Positions 1 through 6,691 of a DNA stretch of 11,395 bases are shown here, in pieces. This DNA comes from Dehalococcoidales bacterium (GTDB lineage Bacteria > Chloroflexota > Dehalococcoidia > Dehalococcoidales > UBA2162): NCBI GenBank assembly GCA_020354275.1, contig CP070645.1, forward strand, positions 68,353 through 79,747. The letters run 5' to 3'. The notes under the pieces are model-generated. The model was not told where the DNA came from. It saw only the letters and a list, made by a program, of their open reading frames with translations, and searched no databases. The stretch's first letter is position 1. Every line of letters begins with the position of its first letter. A program made the position numbers and the translations under genes.

Positions 1-1076
1 GCGGCGCAGCCGGGCGGGACGATTGTCGCCCCCGCTTCGACTAAAGTGGCAATGTGCCCTTCTTTAAGGGCTGCTGATAATACTGTCTGAGAAGCCGGGG
101 CAATAACAAGGCGGGTGCCGGGGTGCCTTTTCTTGCCCTGAAGTATACCGGCGGCGGTCCGGATGTCTTCCAGCCGCCCGTTGGTGCAGGTACCGATAAA
201 CACCTGGTCTATTCTGACTCCCTTCAGGTCTCTGGCCAGGGCTGTATTATCAACCGTATGAGGCCTGGCCACGGTTGGCTCAAGCCTGGTGCCGTTTATC
301 TCAATGGTACTTTCGTAGACTGCATCGGGATCCGGCTGAAGGTTCCGGTATCGTTCTTGCCTTCCCTGTCCCTTCAAATAGTCTTCGGTGATTTTATCCG
401 AGGGGAAAAGCCCGACCTTGGCCCCGGCCTCAACTGCCATATTAGCTATGGTAAGTCGCTGTGACATTGGCATGTCGGTTATCGCCTGGCCACCGAACTC
501 AAGCGCCCGGTAGGTAGCACCGTCAGCCCCTAGCTGTCCGATAAGGTGCAGTATCAGGTCCTTGCCCTCGACACCCCGCTCAAGGCTACCATGGACCAGT
601 ATCCTCATTGTCTCCGGTACGCGAAACCAGGTTTTACCCAGGGCCATCGCTGTGGCGATATCTGTTGAGCCCATTCCCGTAGCAAACGCGCCCAGGGCGC
701 CGCCGGTGACCGTGTGAGAGTCAGCCCCGACAATCACGTCTCCCGGGCCAGCGTATTTTTCGGCTACTATCTGGTGGCAGACACCATCGCCGGAATCACT
801 TAAAACAACCCCCTTTTCCCGGGCGAAGCTTCTCAAGAAGATATGGTCGTTGGAAAGCTCGCGGTTCGGGCTGGGCACCGAATGGTCAATGAAAATCACG
901 GATTTTAAAGGGTTGTGAATGACGCCGAGATTGGTATCGGCAAATTGTCTTAATGTCAGCGGGCCGGTACTGTCCTGCATAAAGACCAGGTCTACCCGGG
1001 CAATAACAATACTGCCGGCGCTAGCTTCACCATCGGATTTGGCGCCGAGTATTTTCTCGGCCAGAGTTTTTCCCAT
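1..1076 (-). CDS. leuC: 3-isopropylmalate dehydratase / homoaconitase-type large subunit, 5' part (C-terminus off the left edge)
   Basis: Aconitase-superfamily dehydratase carrying a 4Fe-4S cluster; the LeuC-type enzyme isomerises 2- and 3-isopropylmalate in leucine synthesis together with a separate small subunit. Reading the minus strand from ATG at 1076 gives 358 codons beginning MGKTLAEKIL, the usual family start. Visible motifs are the DSHTVTGGALG segment (about residues 120-130), GKTWFRVPETMRI, and GTCTNGR, whose Cys297 is the first cluster ligand. PPGC at the edge gives Cys357, the second ligand; the third lies just outside. About 60 residues are missing compared with the usual ~420. 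No clear Shine-Dalgarno precedes the start. Close relatives act on homoaconitate, dimethylmalate or aconitate, so the substrate is inferred. The neighbouring lysA shows the diaminopimelate lysine route, which makes a homoaconitase role less likely. The small-subunit gene, which would help decide, is not in view. Confidence 0.85.
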   Translation of the reverse strand, partial: MGKTLAEKILGAKSDGEASAGSIVIARVDLVFMQDSTGPLTLRQFADTNLGVIHNPLKSVIFIDHSVPSPNRELSNDHIFLRSFAREKGVVLSDSGDGVCHQIVAEKYAGPGDVIVGADSHTVTGGALGAFATGMGSTDIATAMALGKTWFRVPETMRILVHGSLERGVEGKDLILHLIGQLGADGATYRALEFGGQAITDMPMSQRLTIANMAVEAGAKVGLFPSDKITEDYLKGQGRQERYRNLQPDPDAVYESTIEINGTRLEPTVARPHTVDNTALARDLKGVRIDQVFIGTCTNGRLEDIRTAAGILQGKKRHPGTRLVIAPASQTVLSAALKEGHIATLVEAGATIVPPGCA

Positions 1077-1104
1077 AGCTATAAATATAACGGATGCCGG
1101 AGGT

Positions 1105-1134
1105 ATTGTAAAACCCTGGGCTGTATGCTGTTAA
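1105..1134 (-). promoter_or_regulatory. Putative sigma-70 promoter of the leuC-type gene
   Basis: On the minus strand, TTAACA (1134-1129) and TACAAT (1110-1105) each match the -35 and -10 consensus at five of six bases, with an 18-bp spacer. Transcription would start near 1098, giving a leader of about 22 bases before the ATG at 1076. This is a pattern match only. Confidence 0.45.
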
Positions 1135-1163
1135 ACTTAATACTGTTACGATTAGAATAACAC

Positions 1164-1181
1164 TGGCGGCAGACCACGCCA
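1164..1181. repeat. Short inverted repeat between the divergent promoters
   Basis: TGGCG (1164-1168) and CGCCA (1177-1181) form a perfect 5-bp inverted repeat with an 8-bp gap. It lies just upstream of the lysA -35 box and about 30 bp behind the leuC-type -35 box, a plausible place for an operator. A repeat this short can easily arise by chance. Confidence 0.25.
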
Positions 1182-1188
1182 TCTCTCG

Positions 1189-1217
1189 TTGACTTACCCG
1201 GTGGGCATTGGTAATAT
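1189..1217 (+). promoter_or_regulatory. Sigma-70 promoter of lysA
   Basis: TTGACT (1189-1194), a 17-bp spacer and TAATAT (1212-1217) make a near-consensus housekeeping promoter. Transcription would start near 1224. The Shine-Dalgarno AAGGAG (1228-1233) lies 8 bases before the ATG at 1242, so the mRNA leader would be only about 18 bases, leaving no room for a leader-based attenuator. Confidence 0.65.
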
Positions 1218-1241
1218 TGAGACAGAGAAGGAGCATATCCC

Positions 1242-2558
1242 ATGGTAGATCAACTAGCAAGATTGGCTTTGTTTCCGAAAGCTACGAGGGTAAACGACCA
1301 GGGTCACCTGGTGATTGGCGGTTGTGATACGGTAGAGCTGGCCGCTGAGTTCGGCACGCCGTTGTATCTCTTTGATGAGCAGCACCTCCGCGATAAATGC
1401 GCCGATTTTGTGAATGAGTTCGGCCAGCGTTATGCCGGTACTACCGTTATCTATGCTTGTAAAGCCTTTATTAACAAAGCCATAGCACTTCTACTAAACG
1501 AAGAGGGTCTGGGGCTGGATGTCGTCTCCGGCGGAGAGCTTGGTATTGCCCGTTCCGTTGGTTTTCCCCCGGAGAAGGTCTATTTCCACGGTAATAATAA
1601 GTCAGCGGATGAAATTAGTATGGCTTTAGATTGGGGCATCGGGCGTATCGTGGTGGACAATTTTCACGAGCTCAAGATGTTGAATGAAATAGCCGGGGAG
1701 AAGGGCTGTGTTCCCGAGATATTATTACGTTTATCACCGGGTGTTGACCCGCATACCCATAGTTATATCACTACGGGAACCGTTGACAGCAAGTTCGGAT
1801 TTCCGCTGGCTAGCGGTGAAGAGGCCGTTGTCAGCAGTCTAGCTCTTTCCAATCTGAAGCCGGTCGGTTTGCACTTCCACCTGGGCTCTCTAATCTTTGA
1901 GATCGAGCCCTACCAGCAGGCTATAGAGCTGATACTCGGCTTCGCCGCTGACATGAGGCGTAAACATGGTTTTGAACTCGGGGAACTGGGTATCGGTGGG
2001 GGATTTGCGGTTCAGTATACCCTGGATACTCCAGCGTTACCTGTCTCTGCCTATGCCGAGTTGATAGCAAAAAGTGTCAGGCATAAAAGCCAGGAGTTGG
2101 GTATACCCCTGCCGCAGCTCGTTATTGAGCCGGGGAGGTCGGTGGTTGCCCAGGCCGGGGTAGCCTTATACCGGGCGGGAGTGGTTAAAGATATCCCCGG
2201 CGTGAGGTGCTACGTTTCGGTGGATGGCGGTATGGCCGATAATATTCGTCCGGCGCTATACGGGGCGAAGCAGGAAGCGGTAGTGGCCAACAGGATGACG
2301 GAGAAAGAGGGGCGAGAGGTGACTATCGCCGGCAAATTCTGCGAGTCCGGAGATATATTGATAAGGGATATCAGCCTGCCTCAGGTTGAAGCCGGCGATG
2401 TCATTGCCGTACCGGGCTGCGGAGCTTACTGCCTCCCGGAAGCGATGAACTATAATGCCTCTTTCAAACCAGCGGTGGTCATGGTTAAGGATGGTCAGGC
2501 ACGGCTTATCCGGCGGCGTGAGACCCTGGAAGACCTGATGAGGTGCGATGTTCTCTGA
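1242..2558 (+). CDS. lysA: Diaminopimelate decarboxylase
   Basis: PLP enzyme of the alanine-racemase fold (group III decarboxylases) that removes CO2 from meso-2,6-diaminopimelate to give L-lysine, the last step of the diaminopimelate pathway in the cytoplasm. At 438 residues it is of normal length. The Schiff-base lysine is Lys74 in YACKAF. HFHLGS (211-216), GGGF (252-255) and EPGRS (296-300) form the PLP phosphate- and ring-binding sites. CESGD (367-371) supplies the cysteine/glutamate that reach across the dimer, and the EAMNYN segment (400-405) carries the C-terminal substrate/PLP tyrosine. The start is supported by AAGGAG 8 bases upstream and a strong promoter. It diverges from the leuC-type gene and is followed by a 69-bp gap, so it is probably transcribed alone or with read-through into holB. 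No unusual features. Confidence 0.97.
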   Translation: MVDQLARLALFPKATRVNDQGHLVIGGCDTVELAAEFGTPLYLFDEQHLRDKCADFVNEFGQRYAGTTVIYACKAFINKAIALLLNEEGLGLDVVSGGELGIARSVGFPPEKVYFHGNNKSADEISMALDWGIGRIVVDNFHELKMLNEIAGEKGCVPEILLRLSPGVDPHTHSYITTGTVDSKFGFPLASGEEAVVSSLALSNLKPVGLHFHLGSLIFEIEPYQQAIELILGFAADMRRKHGFELGELGIGGGFAVQYTLDTPALPVSAYAELIAKSVRHKSQELGIPLPQLVIEPGRSVVAQAGVALYRAGVVKDIPGVRCYVSVDGGMADNIRPALYGAKQEAVVANRMTEKEGREVTIAGKFCESGDILIRDISLPQVEAGDVIAVPGCGAYCLPEAMNYNASFKPAVVMVKDGQARLIRRRETLEDLMRCDVL

Positions 2559-2627
2559 GGTGTTTTCTACTTGGTAATAGTCTAGGTTAGAGAGACTGGT
2601 TTTATAATAGTGTTTTCAGGGATATGA
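2559..2627 (+). promoter_or_regulatory. lysA-holB gap: weak hairpin and possible -10 box
   Basis: AGTCT (2579-2583) and AGACT (2593-2597) can form a 5-bp hairpin followed by GG and TTTT. This is at best a weak intrinsic terminator for lysA. A perfect TATAAT (2603-2608) overlaps this T-rich stretch and could be the -10 box for holB, but I find no good -35 box 16-18 bp upstream. AGGGA (2618-2622) is the probable ribosome binding site for holB. Confidence 0.3.
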
Positions 2628-3692
2628 ATGATGTGGCAGATGATAGGACAGGACAGGGCTGTTTCCTTACTCCAGCGCAGCCTGGAGATGGGCGCTCTGG
2701 CTCATGCCTATCTTTTCGTTGGCCCCGCCCATGTGGGCAAGATGACGCTGGCCATTAAACTGGCGAAGGCATTGAATTGCACCGCGGCTGAGCCACCCTG
2801 TGGTGAGTGCCTTTCCTGTCAGAAGATAGCCTCGAATAAGCATGCTGATGTACAGGTTATCGATCTCGATCATAGAGGAGATTTGACCGAGGCGGAAAGC
2901 CGGGTGAAGATTGGCGTCGGTCAGATTGAGCAGGTGCAGCATTCCGCCAGCCTGCCACCCTTTGAAGGAAGATACAAGGTATTTATTATTGACAGGGCTG
3001 ATCTCCTCTCAATCGGAGCAGCCAACCGCTTACTGAAAACTCTGGAGGAACCAGAAGACAATACGGTTTTCGTGTTGCTGACCACCAGCGAGCAGCTTCT
3101 TCCCTTGACGGTAATTTCCCGCTGTCAACGTGTCGAGTTATACCCGGTGGCGATAAACGAGTTAGAAGAAATCCTGAAGAGTAACTGGGTTAGTGACCCG
3201 GCAAAGGCCAGACTCCTGACCAGACTTTCACGGGGGTGTCCCGGCTGGGCACTAGCGGCTATCCATGATGAACGTTTACTGGGACAGCGTGATGAATACC
3301 TTGATGAAATTATGAGTATTGCTCACGCTGACTATGATGAGCGTTTTACTTACGCTGGCCGGCTGGCGGCACAGTTCCAGCAAAACAGAGAACTGGTCCA
3401 GGAAAGACTGGGATTGTGGCTTGGTTGGTGGCGTGACCTGTTGCTGGTTAAAGCTGGTTCCGCTGATGATATCACCAATATAGACCGGCTGGATACGCTG
3501 GTTGAAATGGCGGGAGGCTACAGTCTAACTCAGACAAGGGATTTTATTAATAGTATTCGAGCAGCATATCAACAGCTCGGGCAGAATGCTAATGCACAGC
3601 TCGTGTTAGAGGTATTGATGCTGGATTTACCCGTGGTGGGTGATCGGGGTGGTGGAAGGTATGCTGCTCAGATTGAGGTTAAGCATGGCTGA
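2628..3692 (+). CDS. holB: DNA polymerase III delta-prime subunit
   Basis: Clamp-loader subunit of the AAA+ fold, which with delta and the tau/gamma (DnaX) subunits opens the sliding clamp and loads it on primed DNA. In 354 residues the order is: a P-loop-like GPAHVGKMT (32-40); a zinc-binding cysteine set Cys51, Cys58, Cys61 and Cys64; a Walker B region ending IIDRAD (120-125); the clamp-loader signature LLKTLEEP (135-142); TTS (sensor 1 area, 152-154); and SRC (164-166). DnaX would be longer, with a large C-terminal part, so delta-prime fits better. The Walker A has Met39 where Ser/Thr normally follows the lysine, consistent with delta-prime being a poor or non-ATPase subunit. ATG 2628 or the adjacent ATG 2631 may be the true start; AGGGA lies 5 or 8 bases upstream. 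Its end overlaps the next gene by 8 bases. Confidence 0.93.
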   Translation: MMWQMIGQDRAVSLLQRSLEMGALAHAYLFVGPAHVGKMTLAIKLAKALNCTAAEPPCGECLSCQKIASNKHADVQVIDLDHRGDLTEAESRVKIGVGQIEQVQHSASLPPFEGRYKVFIIDRADLLSIGAANRLLKTLEEPEDNTVFVLLTTSEQLLPLTVISRCQRVELYPVAINELEEILKSNWVSDPAKARLLTRLSRGCPGWALAAIHDERLLGQRDEYLDEIMSIAHADYDERFTYAGRLAAQFQQNRELVQERLGLWLGWWRDLLLVKAGSADDITNIDRLDTLVEMAGGYSLTQTRDFINSIRAAYQQLGQNANAQLVLEVLMLDLPVVGDRGGGRYAAQIEVKHG

Positions 3693-4485
3693 TGTTGTTG
3701 GGGTACGTTTTAAAAGGGCTGGTAAAATCTATTATTTTGACCCTGCCGGTATTGACCTGGAAGTAAATGATTATGTGGTGGTTGAAACAACACGTGGCTT
3801 GGAGCTGGGACGGGTGGTTATTTCCCCTGGGCAGGTATTGGCCAGTGATGTTAACAAACCTTTAAAGCCGGTGGTGCGTAAAGCAGAACCGGAAGACATC
3901 CAGCGGGTGCAGGACCTGGAAAACAGGGAAATAGAAGCCCTTGCTGAATGTGGCCGGTTAATCGAGAAGCTGAAGTTGCCGATGAAACTGCTATCAGCGG
4001 AATATAGTCTGGATGGTAACCGTCTCACCTTTTTCTTCAGTGCTGCCGAACGGATTGACTTCCGTGAACTGGTTCGCGAATTGACCAGCCATTTGAAGGT
4101 GCGAGTAGAACTGAGGCAGACCGGTCCCAGAGATGAAGCCAAGATAGTTGGCGGCTGCGGGCGTTGTGGGCGCCCCCTGTGCTGTATGAGTTTTTTGAGC
4201 GAATTCGCTCCGGTTTCGATCAGAATGGCCAAGGAGCAGGGCCTGCCGCTGAACCCGATGAAGATATCCGGTGTTTGCGGTCGTCTGATGTGTTGCCTGG
4301 TCTATGAGAATGAACAGTACCGGGAGATGAAAGAGAAATTACCCAGGGATGGTCAATTAGTGTCCACATCTTCAGGAATGGCCAAGGTGGTGAGCAGCAA
4401 TCCACTCAAGGAGACGGTACTGGTGGAACTTGAAAGCGAGGCTACCGTAGAACTGCCTTTTAGTGAAATTACTGTTGAAGAATAG
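3685..4485 (+). CDS. yaaT: PSP1-domain protein, RicT/YaaT family
   Basis: Family known from Bacillus YaaT (RicT), part of the Ric complex that binds 4Fe-4S clusters and assists RNase Y-dependent mRNA processing, with effects on sporulation and biofilm. The protein has 266 residues. The opening MADVVGVRFKRAGKIYYFDP is family-typical, followed by a PSP1 core and the diagnostic cysteine clusters CGRCGRPLCC (158-167) and CGRLMCC (198-204), seven cysteines in all. I chose ATG 3685 because the family alignment begins there and GAGG (3675-3678) sits 6 bases upstream; upstream in-frame starts at 3640 (GTG) and 3661 (ATG) are possible. It overlaps holB by 8 bases, implying coupled translation. The holB-yaaT order also occurs in Bacillus. 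No sporulation gene is present here, so a role in RNA decay or iron-sulfur-linked regulation is more likely than sporulation. The exact function in this organism is unknown. Confidence 0.92.
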   Translation: MADVVGVRFKRAGKIYYFDPAGIDLEVNDYVVVETTRGLELGRVVISPGQVLASDVNKPLKPVVRKAEPEDIQRVQDLENREIEALAECGRLIEKLKLPMKLLSAEYSLDGNRLTFFFSAAERIDFRELVRELTSHLKVRVELRQTGPRDEAKIVGGCGRCGRPLCCMSFLSEFAPVSIRMAKEQGLPLNPMKISGVCGRLMCCLVYENEQYREMKEKLPRDGQLVSTSSGMAKVVSSNPLKETVLVELESEATVELPFSEITVEE

Positions 4486-5140
4486 TAACCGTGTGGGCAG
4501 GGGCGGGTCAGTTATTAGTCTCCTCGTGCCCTCTTTTACTGAAGAAAGGGTTCTCGGGGCACAGGGCTTCTGCCATGTTGCCGGTATTGACGAGGTTGGC
4601 CGTGGGGCACTGGCGGGACCGGTGGTGGCAGCGGCTGTCATTCTACCTGCCCAGATTGACTATGGCTGGCTGAGCCTGGTAAGGGACAGCAAGCAGTTAA
4701 GTCCCAAAAAACGCGAGTATTTGCTTTCCCGCATTGTTGAGGTAGCGGTAACCATTGGTATTGGCCGGATTAACGGCGAGGTGATAGATTCCTGCGGTAT
4801 TGTCAGGGCAACACAAATGGCGATGAAAGCGGCGGTCGAAGGGCTCTCACCACAGGCCGATGCTCTCCTCATCGACTATATGTCTCTTCCTCAGGTAAGC
4901 TTACCCCAGAAGGGGATAACCAACGGCGATTGCCGGTGCCTGTCTATAGCCTGCGCCTCTATAGTTGCCAAGGTGACGCGGGACAGGATCATGAAGGAGC
5001 TTGACCAGTATTACCCCGGTTATGCAATGGCGCAGCATAAGGGTTATGGTACCAGTGAGCACATTTCCTGCCTTTACCGCCTGGGGCCATCGCCTGTCCA
5101 TCGGCAAACCTTCAGGCCGGTTAGAGAAATGATAAGGTAG
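4463..5140 (+). CDS. rnhB: Ribonuclease HII
   Basis: Endonuclease that cuts the RNA strand of RNA/DNA hybrids and starts removal of misincorporated ribonucleotides from DNA, using divalent metal ions. In 225 residues, GIDEVGRGALAGP (41-53) gives catalytic Asp43 and Glu44, followed by DSK (75-77), Asp138 in LIDYM, and Asp174 in the ASIVAKVTRD block. GYGT..H and SPVHRQTF near the end are also typical. The start is uncertain. GTG 4463 overlaps the preceding gene by 23 bases, while in-frame GTG 4493 or GTG 4526 would give a shorter N-terminus closer to relatives, which begin near the PSFTEE segment. No site has a good Shine-Dalgarno, so reinitiation from the upstream gene is likely. yraN follows after 19 bases, a common pairing. 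Confidence 0.95.
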   Translation: MKLLLKNSNRVGRGGSVISLLVPSFTEERVLGAQGFCHVAGIDEVGRGALAGPVVAAAVILPAQIDYGWLSLVRDSKQLSPKKREYLLSRIVEVAVTIGIGRINGEVIDSCGIVRATQMAMKAAVEGLSPQADALLIDYMSLPQVSLPQKGITNGDCRCLSIACASIVAKVTRDRIMKELDQYYPGYAMAQHKGYGTSEHISCLYRLGPSPVHRQTFRPVREMIR

Positions 5141-5159
5141 TCAAGGGCGTGATACTGTA

Positions 5160-5525
5160 ATGAATCGAAGGGACACCGGTATCCTCGGTGAGAAGTTGGC
5201 CCGGGATTTTCTTAAAAAAAATGGTTATCGCATACTGGACACGAATTACCGTTGCCCTTATGGCGAAATTGATATTGTTGCCAGACATGGGGATGTCCTC
5301 ATCTTTGTTGAAGTGAGGACCAGGAGAAGTCTGGATTATGGTAGCCCGGAAGAATCGGTTACCACAGCCAAGCAAGAGCATTTGAAGGCTACCGCTTTTC
5401 ATTATTGCCAGACGCATAATAACTTGCCGTTACAATACCGTATTGATTTTGTGGCGGTGGAACTGGACGGGAAAGGGCAGCCCCTACGTATTGAACTCAT
5501 TGAAAACGTTGTCGGCGATGGTTAG
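5160..5525 (+). CDS. yraN: YraN family protein (UPF0102, predicted nuclease fold)
   Basis: Small protein (121 residues) of the UPF0102 family, which has a restriction-endonuclease-like PD-(D/E)xK fold. Its cellular role is not established, though it is often found beside rnhB and processing genes. The N-terminus GILGEKLARDFLKKNGYRIL and the core YGEIDIVA (34-41) then LIFVEVRTR (47-55) are diagnostic. Glu36, Asp38 and Glu51 are the likely metal-binding acids; Arg53 occupies the position often held by lysine. The length is normal. AAGGG (5143-5147) lies upstream of ATG 5160 at a somewhat long spacing. It is co-directional with rnhB and probably ends the holB-yaaT-rnhB-yraN operon, since a 113-bp gap follows. 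Confidence 0.93.
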   Translation: MNRRDTGILGEKLARDFLKKNGYRILDTNYRCPYGEIDIVARHGDVLIFVEVRTRRSLDYGSPEESVTTAKQEHLKATAFHYCQTHNNLPLQYRIDFVAVELDGKGQPLRIELIENVVGDG

Positions 5526-5537
5526 AGAACACCAATC

Positions 5538-5566
5538 TTTACTGGTGAGCCTAGCTATGTTAAAAT
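5538..5566 (+). promoter_or_regulatory. Possible promoter before the thiamine gene
   Basis: TTTACT (5538-5543) and TAAAAT (5561-5566) have a 17-bp spacer and match the sigma-70 consensus at 4/6 and 5/6. Transcription would start near 5573. That start would cut through the 5542-5588 RNA helices described separately, so the promoter and a full-length structured leader are competing readings. Confidence 0.3.
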
Positions 5567-5588
5567 AGGCTACCCTACTAATTACCAG
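5542..5588 (+). other. Potential RNA structure in the thiD2-thiE leader
   Basis: CTGGTGA (5542-5548) can pair with TTACCAG (5582-5588), using one G-U pair. It encloses AGCCTA (5548-5553) against TAGGCT (5566-5571); the two helices share base 5548. Pieces such as GGTGAGCC, GGCT, ACCC and TACCAGCGT recall parts of the TPP riboswitch. The required CUGAGA and CCUGAUC cores are absent, so I do not call it a riboswitch. Confidence 0.3.
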
Positions 5589-5591
5589 CGT

Positions 5592-5624
5592 CCGTTTTTC
5601 CAACCGTTTATAGGGCAAAAACGG
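5592..5624 (+). repeat. Inverted repeat with two alternative hairpins before thiD2-thiE
   Basis: CCGTTTTT (5592-5599) pairs perfectly with AAAAACGG (5617-5624) around a 17-base loop. The loop itself holds a second CCGTTT (5604-5609) that could instead pair with AAACGG (5619-5624) around a 9-base loop. The two hairpins exclude each other and end 14 bases before the ATG at 5639. The stems are A/T-rich and no T-run follows, so it is not a standard terminator. Confidence 0.35.
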
Positions 5625-5638
5625 CTGATTCAGAATTC

Positions 5639-6691
5639 ATGACGCATCATACAATGCGAATTATCGATGCCAATCTGAACCGTATCGGGGAAGGGCTGCG
5701 CTTTCTAGAGGAAGTGGCCCGCTTGTTGCTTAACGATACTGTACTGTCTGGACAACTGAAGACCATGCGGCACGAACTAATCAGGAGTAGTATGGCTTCT
5801 CAACAGCAGTTCCTTCAAGCCCGCGATGCAGGTGGTGATGTTGGTGCCGATATCGAGGTTACCGGTGAGGAAGAGGAAAGGGAGTTACCGATGGCGCTGA
5901 TCGCCAACGCCAGGAGGGTGCAGGAATCGCTCAGAACCCTGGAAGAGCTGGCCAAAGTACCCGGTACTTTGCCTGAACTTGATGCGGCGAAATTCAAGAA
6001 GGCGCGGTTTGACCTCTATACGATAGAACGGGAATTGTTGGCCAAGCTACTCTCTCAAGACAAAGTGAAGCAAATCACCGGCCTCTGTGTTGTTTTGGAC
6101 ACTCAGGTGCTGGAAGAGCGTACCCATCTGGATGTGGCCAGGCAGGTGGTCCGGGGTGGTGCCGGGGCAATACAGCTGCGTGATAAAGTAAAAAGTAAAA
6201 AGGAACTGTTGCCTTTAGCCCACCAGTTGAAGGTGTTGTGTGCTGAGCACGGCGTCCTTTTTATCGTGAATGACCATCTCGATATAGCCCTTGATTCTGA
6301 TGCTGATGGCTTACATGTTGGGCAGGATGACCTGCCCGTTCAGGTTGCCCGTAAATACCTACCTCTGGGTAAGGTATTGGGCTGTTCCGCAAATTCCGTT
6401 GAAGAGGCTGGTGCCGCTCAATCCGGGGGAGCCGATTACATCGGTGTCGGCCCGATATACCCGACGGATACCAAAGATGCCGCAGTAGTCGGTTTGGACC
6501 GGCTACAGGATATCAGAAAGGCAACTACCTTGCCGATAGTGGCCATCGGCGGTATAAACAAGGACAACGTGTCTCAGGTTTTGGCCGCCGGTGCTGACTC
6601 GGTGGCGGTCATCAGTGCTATACTAACGGCGGAGTCACCGGAAGAAGCTACTCGTCAAATTCTGGAAAGAATGGCTGCAGGAAGTGAGTAA
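5639..6691 (+). CDS. thiE: Bifunctional ThiD2-ThiE: HMP-phosphate kinase domain fused to thiamine-phosphate synthase
   Basis: Two-domain thiamine enzyme of 350 residues. Residues about 6-140 (RIIDANLNRIGEGLRFLEE onward) look like ThiD2, a small family often fused to ThiE. ThiD2 phosphorylates hydroxymethylpyrimidine phosphate to the diphosphate but not free HMP. Residues about 148-345 are ThiE, a TIM barrel that joins HMP diphosphate to thiazole phosphate, giving thiamine phosphate and pyrophosphate. ThiE motifs are IQLRDK (178-183), VNDHLDIA (210-217), DGLHVGQDDLP (223-233), DYIGVGPIYPT (266-276) and VAIGGI (301-306). The fusion would make and use HMP diphosphate on one polypeptide. ATG 5639 lacks a Shine-Dalgarno; ATG 5654 (Met6), where homology begins, is an alternative. 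The translin-like gene overlaps its end by 8 bases. ThiE is certain; the ThiD2 assignment rests on remembered family features. Confidence 0.93.
   Translation: MTHHTMRIIDANLNRIGEGLRFLEEVARLLLNDTVLSGQLKTMRHELIRSSMASQQQFLQARDAGGDVGADIEVTGEEEERELPMALIANARRVQESLRTLEELAKVPGTLPELDAAKFKKARFDLYTIERELLAKLLSQDKVKQITGLCVVLDTQVLEERTHLDVARQVVRGGAGAIQLRDKVKSKKELLPLAHQLKVLCAEHGVLFIVNDHLDIALDSDADGLHVGQDDLPVQVARKYLPLGKVLGCSANSVEEAGAAQSGGADYIGVGPIYPTDTKDAAVVGLDRLQDIRKATTLPIVAIGGINKDNVSQVLAAGADSVAVISAILTAESPEEATRQILERMAAGSE

Noticed and set aside
123..464. Plus-strand open frame of 113 codons opposite the leuC-type gene
   Set aside because: It lies fully antisense to a clear aconitase-family coding sequence and has no recognisable domain or ribosome binding site.
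2628..3692. DnaX (tau/gamma) instead of delta-prime
   Set aside because: The length of 354 residues, the altered P-loop and the position beside the RicT/YaaT gene fit HolB; DnaX would have a longer C-terminal region.
3771..4232. Minus-strand open frame of 153 codons opposite the RicT/YaaT gene
   Set aside because: It is low-complexity Ser/Arg-rich antisense translation of a well-supported conserved gene.
5526..5638. Canonical TPP riboswitch upstream of the thiamine gene
   Set aside because: Only fragments resemble it. The invariant CUGAGA and CCUGAUC segments are absent and there is too little sequence between ACCC and CCAGCG to hold the pyrophosphate-sensing arm.
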